Below the pieces are notes generated by a model. It did no database searches. It saw only the letters and a list, made by a program, of their open reading frames with translations, and was not told the DNA's origin. DNA of 42,560 nt, taken from the NCBI GenBank assembly GCA_019113165.1, contig DXHV01000031.1, forward strand, positions 1 to 42,560, given 5' to 3'. Below are positions 25,276 through 42,222 of this stretch, piece by piece. This DNA comes from Candidatus Desulfovibrio intestinipullorum. GTDB taxonomy: Bacteria > Desulfobacterota > Desulfovibrionia > Desulfovibrionales > Desulfovibrionaceae. Positions within the stretch are counted from its first letter, which is position 1. The number at the start of each line of letters is the position of its first letter. Position numbers and translations under genes: made by a program.

Positions 25276-26871
25276 CTATTCTTCTTCGCCCCACTTGATG
25301 AAGCCGGGGGTCACATCGGTCATGCAGTTGACGATGAGTTCCACCAGGCCGCCGTAGGCAAAGCTGTTCTTGGTGTACAGGTCGTTTTCTTCCAGGATGT
25401 CGCGGATCTGGCCCTTGCAGTTGGAGCAGGGAGCACAGATGTACTTCTTGGTTTCGGGTCCGAGGCAGTCCTTGAAGGCTTCGCTGATCTGCCAGAACTT
25501 CTTGCGACCGGCAATGTTGCCGCGCCAGACGTTCATGTTGTTGCGGGTGATGATGGCAAAGCCGGAACCACCGCCGCAGCAGTAGTTGTTGACGCCGTTG
25601 CAGGGCATTTCCCTGAACTGGGGAGCAATGGCGCGCAGGATTTCGCGCTGGGGCTCCACAACGCCCATGAGACGGACGATGTTGCAGGGGTCATGCAGGG
25701 TCACGGGGAAGTTGTTGCGGGAAGGATCGAGCTTCAGGCGGCCTTCCTTGATGATGTCGCGCAGGGTGACGTAGCAGGGTTCCCTGGGAACCTGCAGGTC
25801 GTAGGGCACCACGCGGTCGGCAATGACGGTCAGGGCCTTGGTGGCATGGCCGCATTCGCCGATGACGATCTTCTTGACGCCGAGTTCCTTGGCAGCCTGC
25901 ATGTGCTGGATGGCAATACGGGCGGTCTGGGCATCGTCGTAGAAGACGCCGTAGTTCACGCCGTCGTAGCCCACCATCTTGCTGGACATGGTCCAGGAGA
26001 GGCCGGCAGCGTTGAAGATGAGAGAGAAGCAGGCCACGTTTTCGGGCCAGGCCATGACTTCACCGGCATTGTGGATGAGCAGGATGTCGGCGTCCTTCTT
26101 GTCGAAGGGCGTCTCGATGCCCACACCGGTGATTTCGGTGTAGTCTTCATCGATGAATTCGACATTTTCCTTGACGATGTCGGGGGTCATGCCTGTGGAG
26201 GAACCGCGTTCCATCTGCAGTTCGGTGCCCTTCTTGTGCAGTTCCTGGGGAGCAAAGCCCATTTCCTGGCTGAAGAGCTTGCGGATTTCGCGGGCGATGA
26301 GACCGTTGTCCACGCCGATGGGGCAGACCTGGGCGCAGCGGCGGCACAGGTTGCAGCGGTAGGCCATTTCACCCAGACGCACGACGGTCTTCCAGTTCAG
26401 GGGCATGTCACCGTAGCGCAGTTTGGCCAGGGGTTCTTTCTTGATATACTGATGGTAGATGCGGCGGAAGATTTCCGAACGGAAGTTCGGGCGGTACATG
26501 GGGTTGCCGCCGCTCATTTCGTACAGATGACAGGCCTCGGAACAGGAGTTGCACTGGGCGCAGCAATCCATGCTGGCTTCCAGCATGTTCACGAAGGTCC
26601 AGTTGTTTTCCTTGCTGAAGAGCTTGCGCATGCCGGAGAGGAACTTGTTCACGAGCTCCTCTTCTTCCAGGGCATTCTTGGGGCGGGGAATGTTGAGAAC
26701 GGAGACGCCGTCCAGAAGGTCGCAGCAGTAGTCTTCCTTCATCTTGTCGGAGAAGGGCGCACAGGGACGCTTCTCGACGTCAAGGGGAAGATCCGGAATA
26801 TCGTTGAGGTCGTATTCGATGAGCTGGCCTTCAACAGTGGAAACGTCGGTCAGTTTAAGATTTTTGTTCAT
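25276..26871 (-). CDS. HdrD-like iron-sulfur protein of the DsrK/TmcB/HmcF family
   Basis: 531-residue cytosolic redox subunit. Two ferredoxin-type [4Fe-4S] motifs are seen at C104-C107-C110-C114 and C173-C176-C179-C183. The C-terminal half has the CCG arrangement: VIGECGHA (337-342), HDPC (C396), CCGGGSG (C431-C432) and CAPCSNC (479-485), the ligand set of the non-canonical catalytic cluster in heterodisulfide-reductase-like enzymes. In sulfate reducers such proteins pass electrons between the menaquinone pool and cytosolic partners such as DsrC. The extra 90-residue N-terminus is divergent. ATG has AGGTG 8 nt upstream; the cytochrome b gene precedes it by 15 bp. Whether it is closest to DsrK or TmcB cannot be settled by eye. 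Confidence 0.85.
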   Translation of the reverse strand: MNKNLKLTDVSTVEGQLIEYDLNDIPDLPLDVEKRPCAPFSDKMKEDYCCDLLDGVSVLNIPRPKNALEEEELVNKFLSGMRKLFSKENNWTFVNMLEASMDCCAQCNSCSEACHLYEMSGGNPMYRPNFRSEIFRRIYHQYIKKEPLAKLRYGDMPLNWKTVVRLGEMAYRCNLCRRCAQVCPIGVDNGLIAREIRKLFSQEMGFAPQELHKKGTELQMERGSSTGMTPDIVKENVEFIDEDYTEITGVGIETPFDKKDADILLIHNAGEVMAWPENVACFSLIFNAAGLSWTMSSKMVGYDGVNYGVFYDDAQTARIAIQHMQAAKELGVKKIVIGECGHATKALTVIADRVVPYDLQVPREPCYVTLRDIIKEGRLKLDPSRNNFPVTLHDPCNIVRLMGVVEPQREILRAIAPQFREMPCNGVNNYCCGGGSGFAIITRNNMNVWRGNIAGRKKFWQISEAFKDCLGPETKKYICAPCSNCKGQIRDILEENDLYTKNSFAYGGLVELIVNCMTDVTPGFIKWGEEE

Positions 26872-26886
26872 AGATCGGACACCTTG

Positions 26887-27831
26887 CTACTTTTCGCCTT
26901 TTTCATTTGCCGGATAGCCACTGGTGGCAATGTCAACCCAGTTCTTGTCTTCCTGGTTGGGATTCATGTGCGGGCCAGCCCAGGTCACCTTGTACTGCAG
27001 GGCTTCCATGATCTTTTCCTGGCGCTTCTTGCTTGTGCAGGTGGCCACGTCTTCCCAGCGGATGTCATGGTAGAAGAAGTACTTGAGCAGGATATGGCTC
27101 ATGAAGGTGATGGGGATCCAGAGCATCAGGAAGAAGCCGATGACCATGTGCAGCACAAAGCCGCCGCTGCCCAGGGACACGAAGTTGAAGGTCAGGGCAT
27201 TGTAGACGAAGTCGCTGGCAAGGGCTGCAAAGGACTCGTTGGAGATCCAGGTGATGAAGCCGGTGAGACCAAAGAAGGCAAAAATGCCAAGGTCGAAGTA
27301 ATGTTCGGGAGTGGAGAAGGTGCGCAGGCCGGGATCACTCAGACGGCGCATGATGAGGCCGACGCCGCCACCGATGAGGCACAGGCAGCCCACGATGGAC
27401 ATGATGTTGATGAGACCGTACACAAGCCAGAGGAAGGTGCTTGTTGCGGGATCCATGCCGCACATGCGCAGGATGGCCACCAGGATGAGGATGATGGCGC
27501 CGCCCATCAGCATGTACAGGCCCAGATGGAAGGGATAGGTGCGGTACCACAGGGGGCGGTTGTGCTTGAAGGTGGCTTCAAGGAAGAGCACTTCCATAAG
27601 CAGGGCAGCAAGGTCGCCCAGATGGTAGGCGTGGTGCTTCTTGTCCCACCACTCCGTTTCTTCCATGTAGCTGCCGCCGTGTTTGGCACGAGGGCCTTCA
27701 TGCGGAATGGGGTAGAGTTCCCAGCGGATGTGTGTCGGCGTCGAGGTTATGTATTTCCTGATTTTGATGAACGCCGTGGCTGCACAGCCGAGGAGGGCGA
27801 GGTACCCCAGCAAGTAAAAAAGTGTAATCAT
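26887..27831 (-). CDS. NarI-like cytochrome b membrane subunit (DsrM/TmcC/HmcE family)
   Basis: 314 residues with about five membrane spans (1-24, 101-123, 134-160, 180-197, 222-246). Histidines in membrane segments (H102 in PFHLGLY, H228 in VLHMV, H246 in MSHILL) are candidate haem b ligands. A hydrophilic loop (30-72) rich in Trp, His and acidic residues and a cytosolic C-terminal tail of about 60 residues could dock the iron-sulfur partner encoded next. The ATG has GGAG 7 nt upstream. The pair order, membrane subunit then CCG protein, matches DsrM-DsrK, but no dsrJOP-type genes (triheme cytochrome, periplasmic ferredoxin, NrfD-type subunit) follow. It is inferred to exchange electrons with menaquinone. 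Confidence 0.8.
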   Translation of the reverse strand: MITLFYLLGYLALLGCAATAFIKIRKYITSTPTHIRWELYPIPHEGPRAKHGGSYMEETEWWDKKHHAYHLGDLAALLMEVLFLEATFKHNRPLWYRTYPFHLGLYMLMGGAIILILVAILRMCGMDPATSTFLWLVYGLINIMSIVGCLCLIGGGVGLIMRRLSDPGLRTFSTPEHYFDLGIFAFFGLTGFITWISNESFAALASDFVYNALTFNFVSLGSGGFVLHMVIGFFLMLWIPITFMSHILLKYFFYHDIRWEDVATCTSKKRQEKIMEALQYKVTWAGPHMNPNQEDKNWVDIATSGYPANEKGEK

Positions 27832-28296
27832 GCATCTACTCCGATTTAGGCGCCAGGCGCCCGGATTTATCCGCGTGAAGCGTCCTTCGCCTTCTCACGC
27901 GGGCCGCAGGCCAATCCTGCCCAGTGCAATGCAAAAAAAGGACTTGAAATGAACAGGTTGGATAGTTCCAATGCTAGCTGATTTTTTGAAGAAAGCAAAG
28001 AGCCAAAAGCCTTGAGGTGCACACAAATGCACTGGTTGAACCAATGCATGCCTGGAATCTCTCCTGCAGAAGTCTGCAGAATGAGGCTTTTTTTTTATGA
28101 AACAGCGTCCTTGAGCACAAGGTCTGAAAAAACAGGGCCGTACCATGCTCTTCACAAAGACGCTTTCATACCCTGAAATCCGGGCAAAGGCAAAAGGTAT
28201 TTCTGGCCATGCAGGCCGCTTTGGGGCACGTTCGTTACGGAAGGCCCTGCCGAATCTGTCGGTTTTTCCCTATCCTTTGCTCAGAACAAAAAAAGA
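27832..28296. other. Intergenic region upstream of the redox pair
   Basis: About 465 bp without a supported gene. The part at 27930-28200 is AT-richer. It holds a 21-bp near-palindrome (28028-28048), a small dyad TTGGA-TAGT-TCCAA (27958-27971) and a T9 run near 28088. A promoter for the redox operon is expected here but none is convincing. Confidence 0.5.
28028..28048. promoter_or_regulatory. 21-bp near-palindrome, possible operator of the redox operon
   Basis: TGCA-C-TGGTT-G-AACCA-A-TGCA: symmetric except one pair of positions and the central base. It lies about 200 bp upstream of the cytochrome b start. It does not match the Rex, FNR or HcpR consensus as I know them. Confidence 0.5.
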
Positions 28297-28332
28297 GGGC
28301 CGGTTCCGCTGAAACTGCAGCGGAACCGGCCC
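28297..28332 (-). terminator. Terminator of the rpoBC operon
   Basis: 15-bp perfect stem (28297-28311 and 28318-28332) with a 6-nt loop. Leftward it is followed by TCTTTTTTTG, 43 bp after the rpoC stop. Confidence 0.95.
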
Positions 28333-28375
28333 GAAGTCTCTGTCCAAGAATGCCCGTCAGGCTTGTCTGCCCGGA

Positions 28376-32545
<4,170 letters not shown>

Positions 32546-32659
32546 AATGCTGTATATTCCTTGCTCTGCAGGCTCGTATGTGTCTGCAGACGTAGCCTGG
32601 AGGGTGAGCTTAAAAGAGGGGCATGCAGGAGGAGGGGAAAGAAGGGAAAAGGAGACGCC

Positions 32660-32699
32660 GCATCACGAAAAGGGGGCAGGAGCCCCTTTTTCGTGATGC
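32660..32699. other. Large hairpin between rpoB and rpoC
   Basis: 18-bp stem with one G-U pair (32660-32677 and 32682-32699) and an AGGA loop, ending 9 bp before the rpoB stop codon on the leftward transcript. Only a diffuse pyrimidine tract (CTCCTTTTCCCTTCTTT) follows. It could be a partial terminator, an RNase III processing site or a 3'-end stabiliser setting the beta to beta' ratio. Confidence 0.75.
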
Positions 32700-32708
32700 A
32701 GTGCGTTT

Positions 32709-36932
<4,224 letters not shown>

Positions 36933-37151
36933 GCGATGATCCTCGAAGGTGGGTTGTGCGTCCTAACGTTAGGGAAGCGCTGACGGCGAGGGGAAGGGGG
37001 AGGGGAAAAGGAAAAAACGGCGCAAGCAAGCTACCCCTTGTCCGGGGGACAAGGAGAAGATTGGCGTCGTAGGCAGCTAAGTGCTGGGGCGTGGCGAGGA
37101 TGGGCGAACAAGGATGGGAGGTGTCCTGAACGTTCACTAGACGGATTAAGT

Positions 37152-37180
37152 TATATACCCCAGAACTCCCAAAAGAACAA
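37152..37180 (-). promoter_or_regulatory. Candidate secondary promoter for rpoBC
   Basis: Leftward TTGTTC (37175-37180), 17 nt, TATATA (37152-37157); an offset -10 TATAAC is also present. The -35 is weak. It is placed just after the rplL terminator-like hairpin. Confidence 0.35.
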
Positions 37181-37199
37181 CAGGGAAAAAGAGGCAAAA

Positions 37200-37232
37200 A
37201 AAGTGGGGGTAGCTGCGGGCCGCCCCCACTTT
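37200..37232 (-). terminator. Terminator or attenuator after rplL
   Basis: 10-bp stem AAAGTGGGGG/CCCCCACTTT with a 13-nt loop, ending leftward in a T7 run, 22 bp after the rplL stop. As in other rplJL-rpoBC operons, it probably lets only part of the transcription enter rpoB. Confidence 0.8.
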
Positions 37233-37254
37233 CCAAAACTTTCTGCTGCGAAAG

Positions 37255-37635
37255 TTACTTCACTTCCACAGTGGCACCAGCGTCGGCCAGCTGCTTGCGA
37301 GCGGCTTCGGCGTCGTCCTTGGACACAGCTTCCTTGATGGTGGAAGGCAGGTTGTCAACCTTGTCCTTGGCTTCCTTCAGGCCCAGGGAGGTCAGGGCGC
37401 GCACGGCCTTGATGACGGCGATCTTGTTGGCGCCGCAGTCCTTCAGGATAACGTCGAATTCGGTCTTTTCTTCTTCAGCGGGAGCAGCTTCGGCAGGAGC
37501 AGCGGCGGCAACGGCCACGGCGGGAGCGGCAGCGGACACACCGAACTTCTCTTCGAGTTCCTTGATCAGGGCAGAGAGTTCGAGGACGGTCATATTGGAA
37601 ATAAATTCAATGACTTCTTCTTTAGTAACGGCCAT
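37255..37635 (-). CDS. rplL: Ribosomal protein bL12 (L7/L12)
   Basis: 126-residue stalk protein. The N-terminal dimerisation helix pair ([24 protein letters not shown]) is followed by an Ala/Pro/Val-rich hinge (about 34-55), then the globular C-terminal domain with [21 protein letters not shown] and [20 protein letters not shown] 8 nt before the ATG is a strong ribosome site, in keeping with the multiple copies needed per ribosome. It follows rplJ by 45 bp. Confidence 0.98.
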   Translation of the reverse strand: MAVTKEEVIEFISNMTVLELSALIKELEEKFGVSAAAPAVAVAAAAPAEAAPAEEEKTEFDVILKDCGANKIAVIKAVRALTSLGLKEAKDKVDNLPSTIKEAVSKDDAEAARKQLADAGATVEVK

Positions 37636-37680
37636 GGTGATATCTCCTTGGGAAATCTTTGGCTTGAATTGAGAGGGCGA

Positions 37681-38208
37681 TTAAGCGGCTTCGTTGGACT
37701 TCTTCTCTTCGATAGCCTTGAGGGCGTAGAGCAGGCCACGCACCACATTGGCGAAGAGGGAAACGAAGTTGGTAGGCACGGCGTTCATGGTGGCAAGCAG
37801 CTGAGCAAGCAGCTGTTCACGTCCGGGCAGTTTGGCCAGAGCTTCAACATCGTCGGCAGTCATGATTTTGCCGTCAATGCTGCCGCAGCGGATGGTGAAG
37901 GTTTTGCTTGTCTTGGCAAATTTGCTGAGCGCCTTGGCTACCGCAACGGGATCGTCGAATCCGAGGGCAAGGGCGGTGTTGTCATGAAATTCATTCTTGA
38001 TGACATCATGCTTGCCGTCCGTGAGGGCGATACGACCCAGAGTGTTCTTGACGACGTGGTATTCGCCGCCAGCGTTACGCAGTTCCACTCTCAGGTTTGT
38101 CGACTCCTCCACGGTCATGCCCTTGAATTCGGTCATGACAGCGAGAGAAGCTACGTCGGCCTTGGCCTTGATACCTTCGATAATCGCTGCTTTTTCAGAC
38201 CTATTCAC
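37681..38208 (-). CDS. rplJ: Ribosomal protein uL10
   Basis: 175-residue stalk base protein that binds 23S rRNA and the L7/L12 dimers. The sequence shows the L10 start [14 protein letters not shown], the conserved [13 protein letters not shown] and the alanine-rich helical C-terminus ([12 protein letters not shown]). The start is GTG. I choose the one at 38208 because GGAG lies 6 nt upstream and it gives the standard N-terminus; another in-frame GTG four codons earlier (38220) overlaps that ribosome site. The 157-nt leader before it is the likely target of L10 autoregulation. Confidence 0.94.
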   Translation of the reverse strand: MNRSEKAAIIEGIKAKADVASLAVMTEFKGMTVEESTNLRVELRNAGGEYHVVKNTLGRIALTDGKHDVIKNEFHDNTALALGFDDPVAVAKALSKFAKTSKTFTIRCGSIDGKIMTADDVEALAKLPGREQLLAQLLATMNAVPTNFVSLFANVVRGLLYALKAIEEKKSNEAA

Positions 38209-38365
38209 GTGATTCTCCACACGTTCGGGTTGCCAGAGGGGAAGCCGAGCCGACGTCTAGGCAGGAATTACATGTTCCGCATGCACGGAACACAACCGGC
38301 TGTCTTCGACTCGATTTCCTGAAACCATTACCAGAGCGGGGCAAAAGCCCCGCCATTGAAGGCTG
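38209..38365 (-). promoter_or_regulatory. Probable L10 leader (autoregulatory mRNA structure)
   Basis: 157 nt between rplA and rplJ. It contains stem GCGGGGC-AAAA-GCCCCGC (38336-38353), a 7-bp stem TGTTCCG/CGGAACA (38273-38292), and a CCTGCCTAGACGTC-like segment resembling the kink-turn part of L10 leaders. In many bacteria L10(L12)4 binds this leader to repress rplJL. Assigned from position and general resemblance; a covariance-model search was not possible. Confidence 0.55.
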
Positions 38366-39085
38366 CTATTCGGCAGTACCTTCAAGAAATTTCTTGACCT
38401 GGGACATGTCCACCTTGAAGCCGGGGCCCATGGTCGTGGAAACGGACATGGACACAAGGTAGTTGCCCTTGGCAGCAGAGGGCTTGAGGCGGACGACGGT
38501 CTCGAGCAGGGCCTTGAGGTTGCCCAGGATCTTTTCGGGGCCAAAGCTCACCTTGCCCAGGGGGGCGTGCAGCACGCCGGCCTTGTCAACGCGGAAGTCC
38601 ACGCGACCGGCCTTCAGTTCGCTGACAGCCTTGGCGACGTCAAAGGTGACCGTGCCGGTCTTGGCATTGGGCATGAGACCGCGGGGGCCGAGCAGACGGC
38701 CGATGCGGCCCACCAGGGCCATGACGTCGGGAGTGGCGACAGCGGCATCGAATTCCAGGAAGCCTTCGTCCTTGATCTTGTCGACCAGGTCCTCGGCGCC
38801 CACGATGTCGGCGCCGGCATTGCGGGCTTCGGCCTGCTTTTCGCCCTTGCAGAAGACGGCCACGCGCACGGTCTTGCCCAGTCCGTTGGGCAGGGTCACG
38901 GCGCCGCGCACCATCTGATCGGAATATTTGGGATCGACGCCAAGGCAGATGGCCACGTCGACAGTTTCATCAAATTTTGCAAAGGAGGCAGCCAGAGACT
39001 TGCTCACGGCTTCCTGCACGCTGAAACGATCCTCGGGACGGATGTCCTTGCGGGCGTTCTTCAAATTTTTGCCATGCTTGGGCAT
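38366..39085 (-). CDS. rplA: Ribosomal protein uL1
   Basis: 239-residue L1 stalk protein that also represses its own operon in many bacteria. The start [13 protein letters not shown] at 39085 has AGGA 8 nt upstream and the expected N-terminus. Landmarks are [45 protein letters not shown] and the C-terminal signature [13 protein letters not shown]. It is in the order rplK-rplA-rplJ-rplL. Confidence 0.98.
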   Translation of the reverse strand: MPKHGKNLKNARKDIRPEDRFSVQEAVSKSLAASFAKFDETVDVAICLGVDPKYSDQMVRGAVTLPNGLGKTVRVAVFCKGEKQAEARNAGADIVGAEDLVDKIKDEGFLEFDAAVATPDVMALVGRIGRLLGPRGLMPNAKTGTVTFDVAKAVSELKAGRVDFRVDKAGVLHAPLGKVSFGPEKILGNLKALLETVVRLKPSAAKGNYLVSMSVSTTMGPGFKVDMSQVKKFLEGTAE

Positions 39086-39175
39086 TGTTGCTTTCCTTTG
39101 GGGTATCTCCTGCCCTGCGCAGCTGTGTGCGGGTGGGCAGTGCAATTGATAACGAGGACAAGGTGTCCAAAGGGA

Positions 39176-39598
39176 CTACTTGACGTCAACACCCATGCTG
39201 CGGGCGGTGCCTTCAATGCTTCTCATGGCAGCCTCGAGGCTGGCGGCATTGAGATCAGGCATCTTCAGCTTGGCGATTTCCTCGACCTGGGCCTTGCTCA
39301 GAACGCCGACCTTGTTGCGGTTCGGCACGCCGGAAGCCTTGTCGAGCTTCAGGGCCTTCATGATGAGCACGGAGGCAGGCGGAGTCTTGGTGATGAAGGT
39401 AAAGGAACGGTCGGCATACACGGTGATGATCACGGGGATGATCATGCCTTTCTGATCCTGGGTGCGGGCATTGAATTCCTTGCAGAAGCCCATGATGTTC
39501 AGACCGTGCTGGCCGAGTGCAGGACCCACTGGCGGAGAGGGATTGGCTGCTCCGGCAGGGATTTGCAGCTTGACTTTGGCAACAATTTTCTTGGCCAT
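39176..39598 (-). CDS. rplK: Ribosomal protein uL11
   Basis: 140-residue protein of the GTPase-associated centre. The N-terminal domain has [27 protein letters not shown] with the proline pair that contacts thiopeptide antibiotics. The C-terminal RNA-binding domain ends in [28 protein letters not shown] lies 9 nt before the ATG. It follows nusG by 48 bp. Confidence 0.98.
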   Translation of the reverse strand: MAKKIVAKVKLQIPAGAANPSPPVGPALGQHGLNIMGFCKEFNARTQDQKGMIIPVIITVYADRSFTFITKTPPASVLIMKALKLDKASGVPNRNKVGVLSKAQVEEIAKLKMPDLNAASLEAAMRSIEGTARSMGVDVK

Positions 39599-39646
39599 GA
39601 GAATATATCCTTCAGAAATACAAAAGAGGAAGGTCCTCTGCTGATC

Positions 39647-40243
39647 TTATCCCTTGGAAACCTGGACAAAGTCGAGTTCCACAGGCGTCTGGCGGCCAAA
39701 GATGGACACGGAGACGCGCAGCTTGCCCTTGTCGTAGTTGACGTCGTCCACCACACCGTTGAAGCCGGAGAAGGGACCGTCCATGATGCGGACTTCCTCG
39801 CCCCTGTCAAAGCTGAACTTGGGACGAGGGGCATCCAGACTGGTTTCCACTCTGGAAAGGATGTTGGCTACTTCTTCATCCTTCATCGGGGCAGGACGGT
39901 TCTTGCCGCCGATGAAGCCTGTCACTTTGGGGATGGACTGGACAAGATTCCAGGAATGGTCTGTCATGGTCATGTGGATCATGACATAGCCCGGATAGAG
40001 CTTCTTGGTGGTTGTCCTCTTGGTACCGGACTTGGACAGTTCGATAACCTTTTCCGTGGGGACAATGCAGTCGAGAATATCGCCCTTGTCCTGCCCTGTC
40101 CTGATGAGTTCTTTGACCGTCTTCTCTACACGCTGTTCGAATCCCGAGTAGGTATGCAGGAGATACCAGCGAGGACGCTGCAAGCCAGCTTCAGCACGTT
40201 CTTCTTCGTCATTACTGATGATGATTTCGTCGTCCATGTGCAT
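39647..40243 (-). CDS. nusG: Transcription elongation/termination factor NusG
   Basis: 198 residues. The NGN domain (about 24-130: RWYLLHTYSGFEQRVEKTV, KKLYPGYVMIHM, VTGFIGGKNRPAPM) binds the clamp helices of RNA polymerase. The C-terminal KOW domain (about 145-198: RGEEVRIMDGPFSGFNGVVDDV) binds Rho or ribosomal protein S10. An acidic N-terminal extension of about 20 residues precedes the core. The ATG directly abuts the secE stop codon with no Shine-Dalgarno, so translation is probably coupled to secE. Confidence 0.97.
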   Translation of the reverse strand: MHMDDEIIISNDEEERAEAGLQRPRWYLLHTYSGFEQRVEKTVKELIRTGQDKGDILDCIVPTEKVIELSKSGTKRTTTKKLYPGYVMIHMTMTDHSWNLVQSIPKVTGFIGGKNRPAPMKDEEVANILSRVETSLDAPRPKFSFDRGEEVRIMDGPFSGFNGVVDDVNYDKGKLRVSVSIFGRQTPVELDFVQVSKG

Positions 40244-40486
40244 TTAAGAGAGGAAGGATTTGATTATTGAGGACAGGCCGAGATCAACGAGGCCGAGAAT
40301 CAGTGCCATGACAGCCACAAAGCCGAGAACTGCAAAGGTAGCTTTGCGAGTTTCGGCTATGGTGGGCCACGTCACCTTGCGCAGCTCGGCTCGAGAATCT
40401 TCAACGTAGCGTATAAATCGCTGCACTACGTTGGGTTTCTGTTCTGGTTCCTGCGCTTTTTTAGACGGTGCGGTCTTGTTAGCCAT
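40244..40486 (-). CDS. secE: Preprotein translocase subunit SecE
   Basis: 80-residue single-span SecE. The amphipathic helix RFIRYVEDSRAELRKVTWPTIAETRKAT (about 23-50) carries the conserved KVTWP, followed by one TM helix (about 51-74). The charged N-terminus is short. It stabilises SecY in the general secretion channel. The gene stands between tRNA-Trp and nusG, the classical order. Confidence 0.96.
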   Translation of the reverse strand: MANKTAPSKKAQEPEQKPNVVQRFIRYVEDSRAELRKVTWPTIAETRKATFAVLGFVAVMALILGLVDLGLSSIIKSFLS

Positions 40487-40511
40487 GGCAAATACTCAAG
40501 GGTGAAAAAAA

Positions 40512-40588
40512 TGGCAGGGCAGGAGGGATTCGAACCCCCAACTTGCGGTTTTGGAGACCGCCGCTCTAGCCGTTAGAGCTACTGCCCT
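40512..40588 (-). tRNA. tRNA-Trp(CCA)
   Basis: 77 nt with encoded CCA (40512-40514). Acceptor AGGGCAG pairs with CTGCCCT; the anticodon stem GCGGT/ACCGC encloses CTCCAAA, anticodon CCA. It lies between rpmG and secE. Confidence 0.96.
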
Positions 40589-40630
40589 GCACTGCCCAGG
40601 CAAATTGCTTTGCCTGGGAAGAGAATATGA

Positions 40631-40780
40631 TTATCTGACTTCGCGATGAACCGTGTGGCGCTTATCCCAAGGACAATACTTCTTGCGCTCGAGGCGTTCG
40701 GTCGTATTCTTCTTGTTCTTCACGGAAACGTAGTTCTTACGTTTGCACTCGGTGCATGCGAGGGTAATATTGACTCGCAT
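40631..40780 (-). CDS. rpmG: Ribosomal protein bL33
   Basis: 49-residue protein translated as [13 protein letters not shown]... ending HTVHREVR. It has the zinc-ribbon CTEC pair (C9, C12) and the [14 protein letters not shown]-terminus of L33. Only one cysteine is visible in the second half, so the metal site may be incomplete. The ATG lies 3 bp after the tuf stop, in the same transcript; tRNA-Trp follows. Confidence 0.95.
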   Translation of the reverse strand: MRVNITLACTECKRKNYVSVKNKKNTTERLERKKYCPWDKRHTVHREVR

Positions 40781-40783
40781 AGT

Positions 40784-41977
40784 TTACTCGATGATTTCGG
40801 TCACCACGCCGGAACCCACGGTATGACCACCTTCGCGGATAGCGAAGCGGAGGCCCTGGGCCATGGCGATGGGAGCAATGAGTTCAACGGTGAAGACGCT
40901 GTTGTCGCCGGGCATCACCATTTCCACACCCTCGGCCAGCTGGATGACACCAGTGATGTCGGTGGTACGGAAGTAGAACTGGGGACGATAACCGGAGAAG
41001 AAGGGAGTATGACGGCCGCCTTCTTCCTTGGAGAGCACGTACACCTGAGCCTTGAACTTCTTGTGAGGCGTGATGGACTTGGGAGCAGCGAGAACCTGGC
41101 CGCGTTCCACTTCGTCACGCTTGGTGCCGCGGAGGAGAGCGCCGATGTTGTCACCAGCTTCGCCCTGATCCAGCTGCTTGCGGAACATTTCCACGCCGGT
41201 GCAGGTGGTCTTTTGGGTGGGCTTGATACCAACGATTTCGACTTCGTCGCCGACCTTGATGACGCCCTGTTCCACACGACCGGTGACCACGGTACCGCGG
41301 CCGGAGATGGAGAACACGTCTTCGATGGGCATCAGGAAGGGCTTGTCGAGTTCACGCTTGGGCTCGGGGATGTATTCGTCCACGGCGTCAAGCAGCTCGA
41401 AGATGGGCTTCACGTTGGGGTCGTCCAGAGACTCGGCATTCAGAGCCTGCAGGGCGGAACCCTTGATGATCGGAATGTCGTCGCCGGGGTAGGAGTAGGA
41501 AGAGAGCAGTTCGCGCACTTCCATTTCCACGAGTTCGAGCAGTTCGGGGTCGTCCACGAGGTCGCACTTGTTCAGGAAGACCACGATGGCGGGCACGCCG
41601 ACCTGACGAGCGAGCAGGATGTGCTCACGAGTCTGGGGCATGGGACCGTCGGTGGCAGCCACGACCAGGATGGCACCGTCCATCTGGGCAGCACCGGTGA
41701 TCATGTTCTTGATGTAGTCAGCGTGACCGGGGCAGTCCACGTGAGCGTAGTGACGCTTCTCGGTTTCGTATTCGACGTGGGCGGTGGCGATGGTTATACC
41801 ACGAGCCTTTTCTTCGGGAGCCTTGTCGATTTCATCGTAGGAAATGAAGCTGCCAGAGCTCTTCAGGCTGGCAACCTTGGTGATGGCTGCAGTCAGCGTG
41901 GTTTTGCCATGGTCAATGTGGCCAATGGTGCCGATATTCACGTGGGGCTTAGTGCGGACGTACTTTTCCTTGCCCAT
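40784..41977 (-). CDS. tuf: Elongation factor Tu
   Basis: 397-residue GTPase that delivers aminoacyl-tRNA to the ribosome. The G1 loop is GHIDHGKTT (Ile for the common Val), switch-1 RGITI, G3 DCPGH, G4 NKCD and G5 SALQ are present; domains 2 and 3 are complete, ending VTEIIE. AGGGAG lies 7 nt before the ATG. It is preceded by tRNA-Thr-Tyr-Gly and followed by rpmG, an old conserved arrangement. A second tuf copy, common in proteobacteria, cannot be judged from this window. Confidence 0.99.
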   Translation of the reverse strand: MGKEKYVRTKPHVNIGTIGHIDHGKTTLTAAITKVASLKSSGSFISYDEIDKAPEEKARGITIATAHVEYETEKRHYAHVDCPGHADYIKNMITGAAQMDGAILVVAATDGPMPQTREHILLARQVGVPAIVVFLNKCDLVDDPELLELVEMEVRELLSSYSYPGDDIPIIKGSALQALNAESLDDPNVKPIFELLDAVDEYIPEPKRELDKPFLMPIEDVFSISGRGTVVTGRVEQGVIKVGDEVEIVGIKPTQKTTCTGVEMFRKQLDQGEAGDNIGALLRGTKRDEVERGQVLAAPKSITPHKKFKAQVYVLSKEEGGRHTPFFSGYRPQFYFRTTDITGVIQLAEGVEMVMPGDNSVFTVELIAPIAMAQGLRFAIREGGHTVGSGVVTEIIE

Positions 41978-42146
41978 GAGAAGTCTCCCTGGATGAAGAA
42001 TTTGATTTTGAGTTTTATCCGATCAAACAAACACCCCGCACGTGGCGAGCAGGCCTTTGCGGAGGTTTGCAGTTCAGTCCCTGTCTACCAGGGAACATCT
42101 TGGCAAAAAGAAGGAGGTGGACTGGGATGATGACGGATGAGGTGGG

Positions 42147-42222
42147 TGGAGCGGGAAACGGGATTCGAACCCGCAACCCTCAGCTTGGAAGGCTGATGCT
42201 CTAGCCGTTGAGCTATTCCCGC
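42147..42222 (-). tRNA. tRNA-Gly(TCC)
   Basis: 76 nt with encoded CCA (42147-42149). Acceptor GCGGGAA pairs with TTCCCGC; the anticodon loop CTTCCAA gives TCC for GGA/GGG. It lies 169 bp upstream of tuf. Confidence 0.96.

Larger units (their letters stand above)
36933..37254. other. rplL-rpoB intergenic region
   Basis: 322 bp. In transcription order it has a terminator-like hairpin, a candidate promoter, an 8-bp stem CCTTGTCC/GGACAAGG (37036-37054), and a 12-bp palindrome CCTAACGTTAGG (36962-36973) about 30 bp before the rpoB start. The arrangement suggests rpoBC expression is adjusted separately from the ribosomal genes. Confidence 0.55.

Noticed and set aside
25114-27849. 911-codon plus-strand frame opposite the redox pair
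   Set aside because: Antisense shadow over two genes with unmistakable iron-sulfur and haem-protein motifs.
28060-28095. Rightward terminator ending in a run of nine T near 28088
   Set aside because: The only stem, CTGCAG-AAGT-CTGCAG, lies 8 nt before the T run and no rightward gene ends here.
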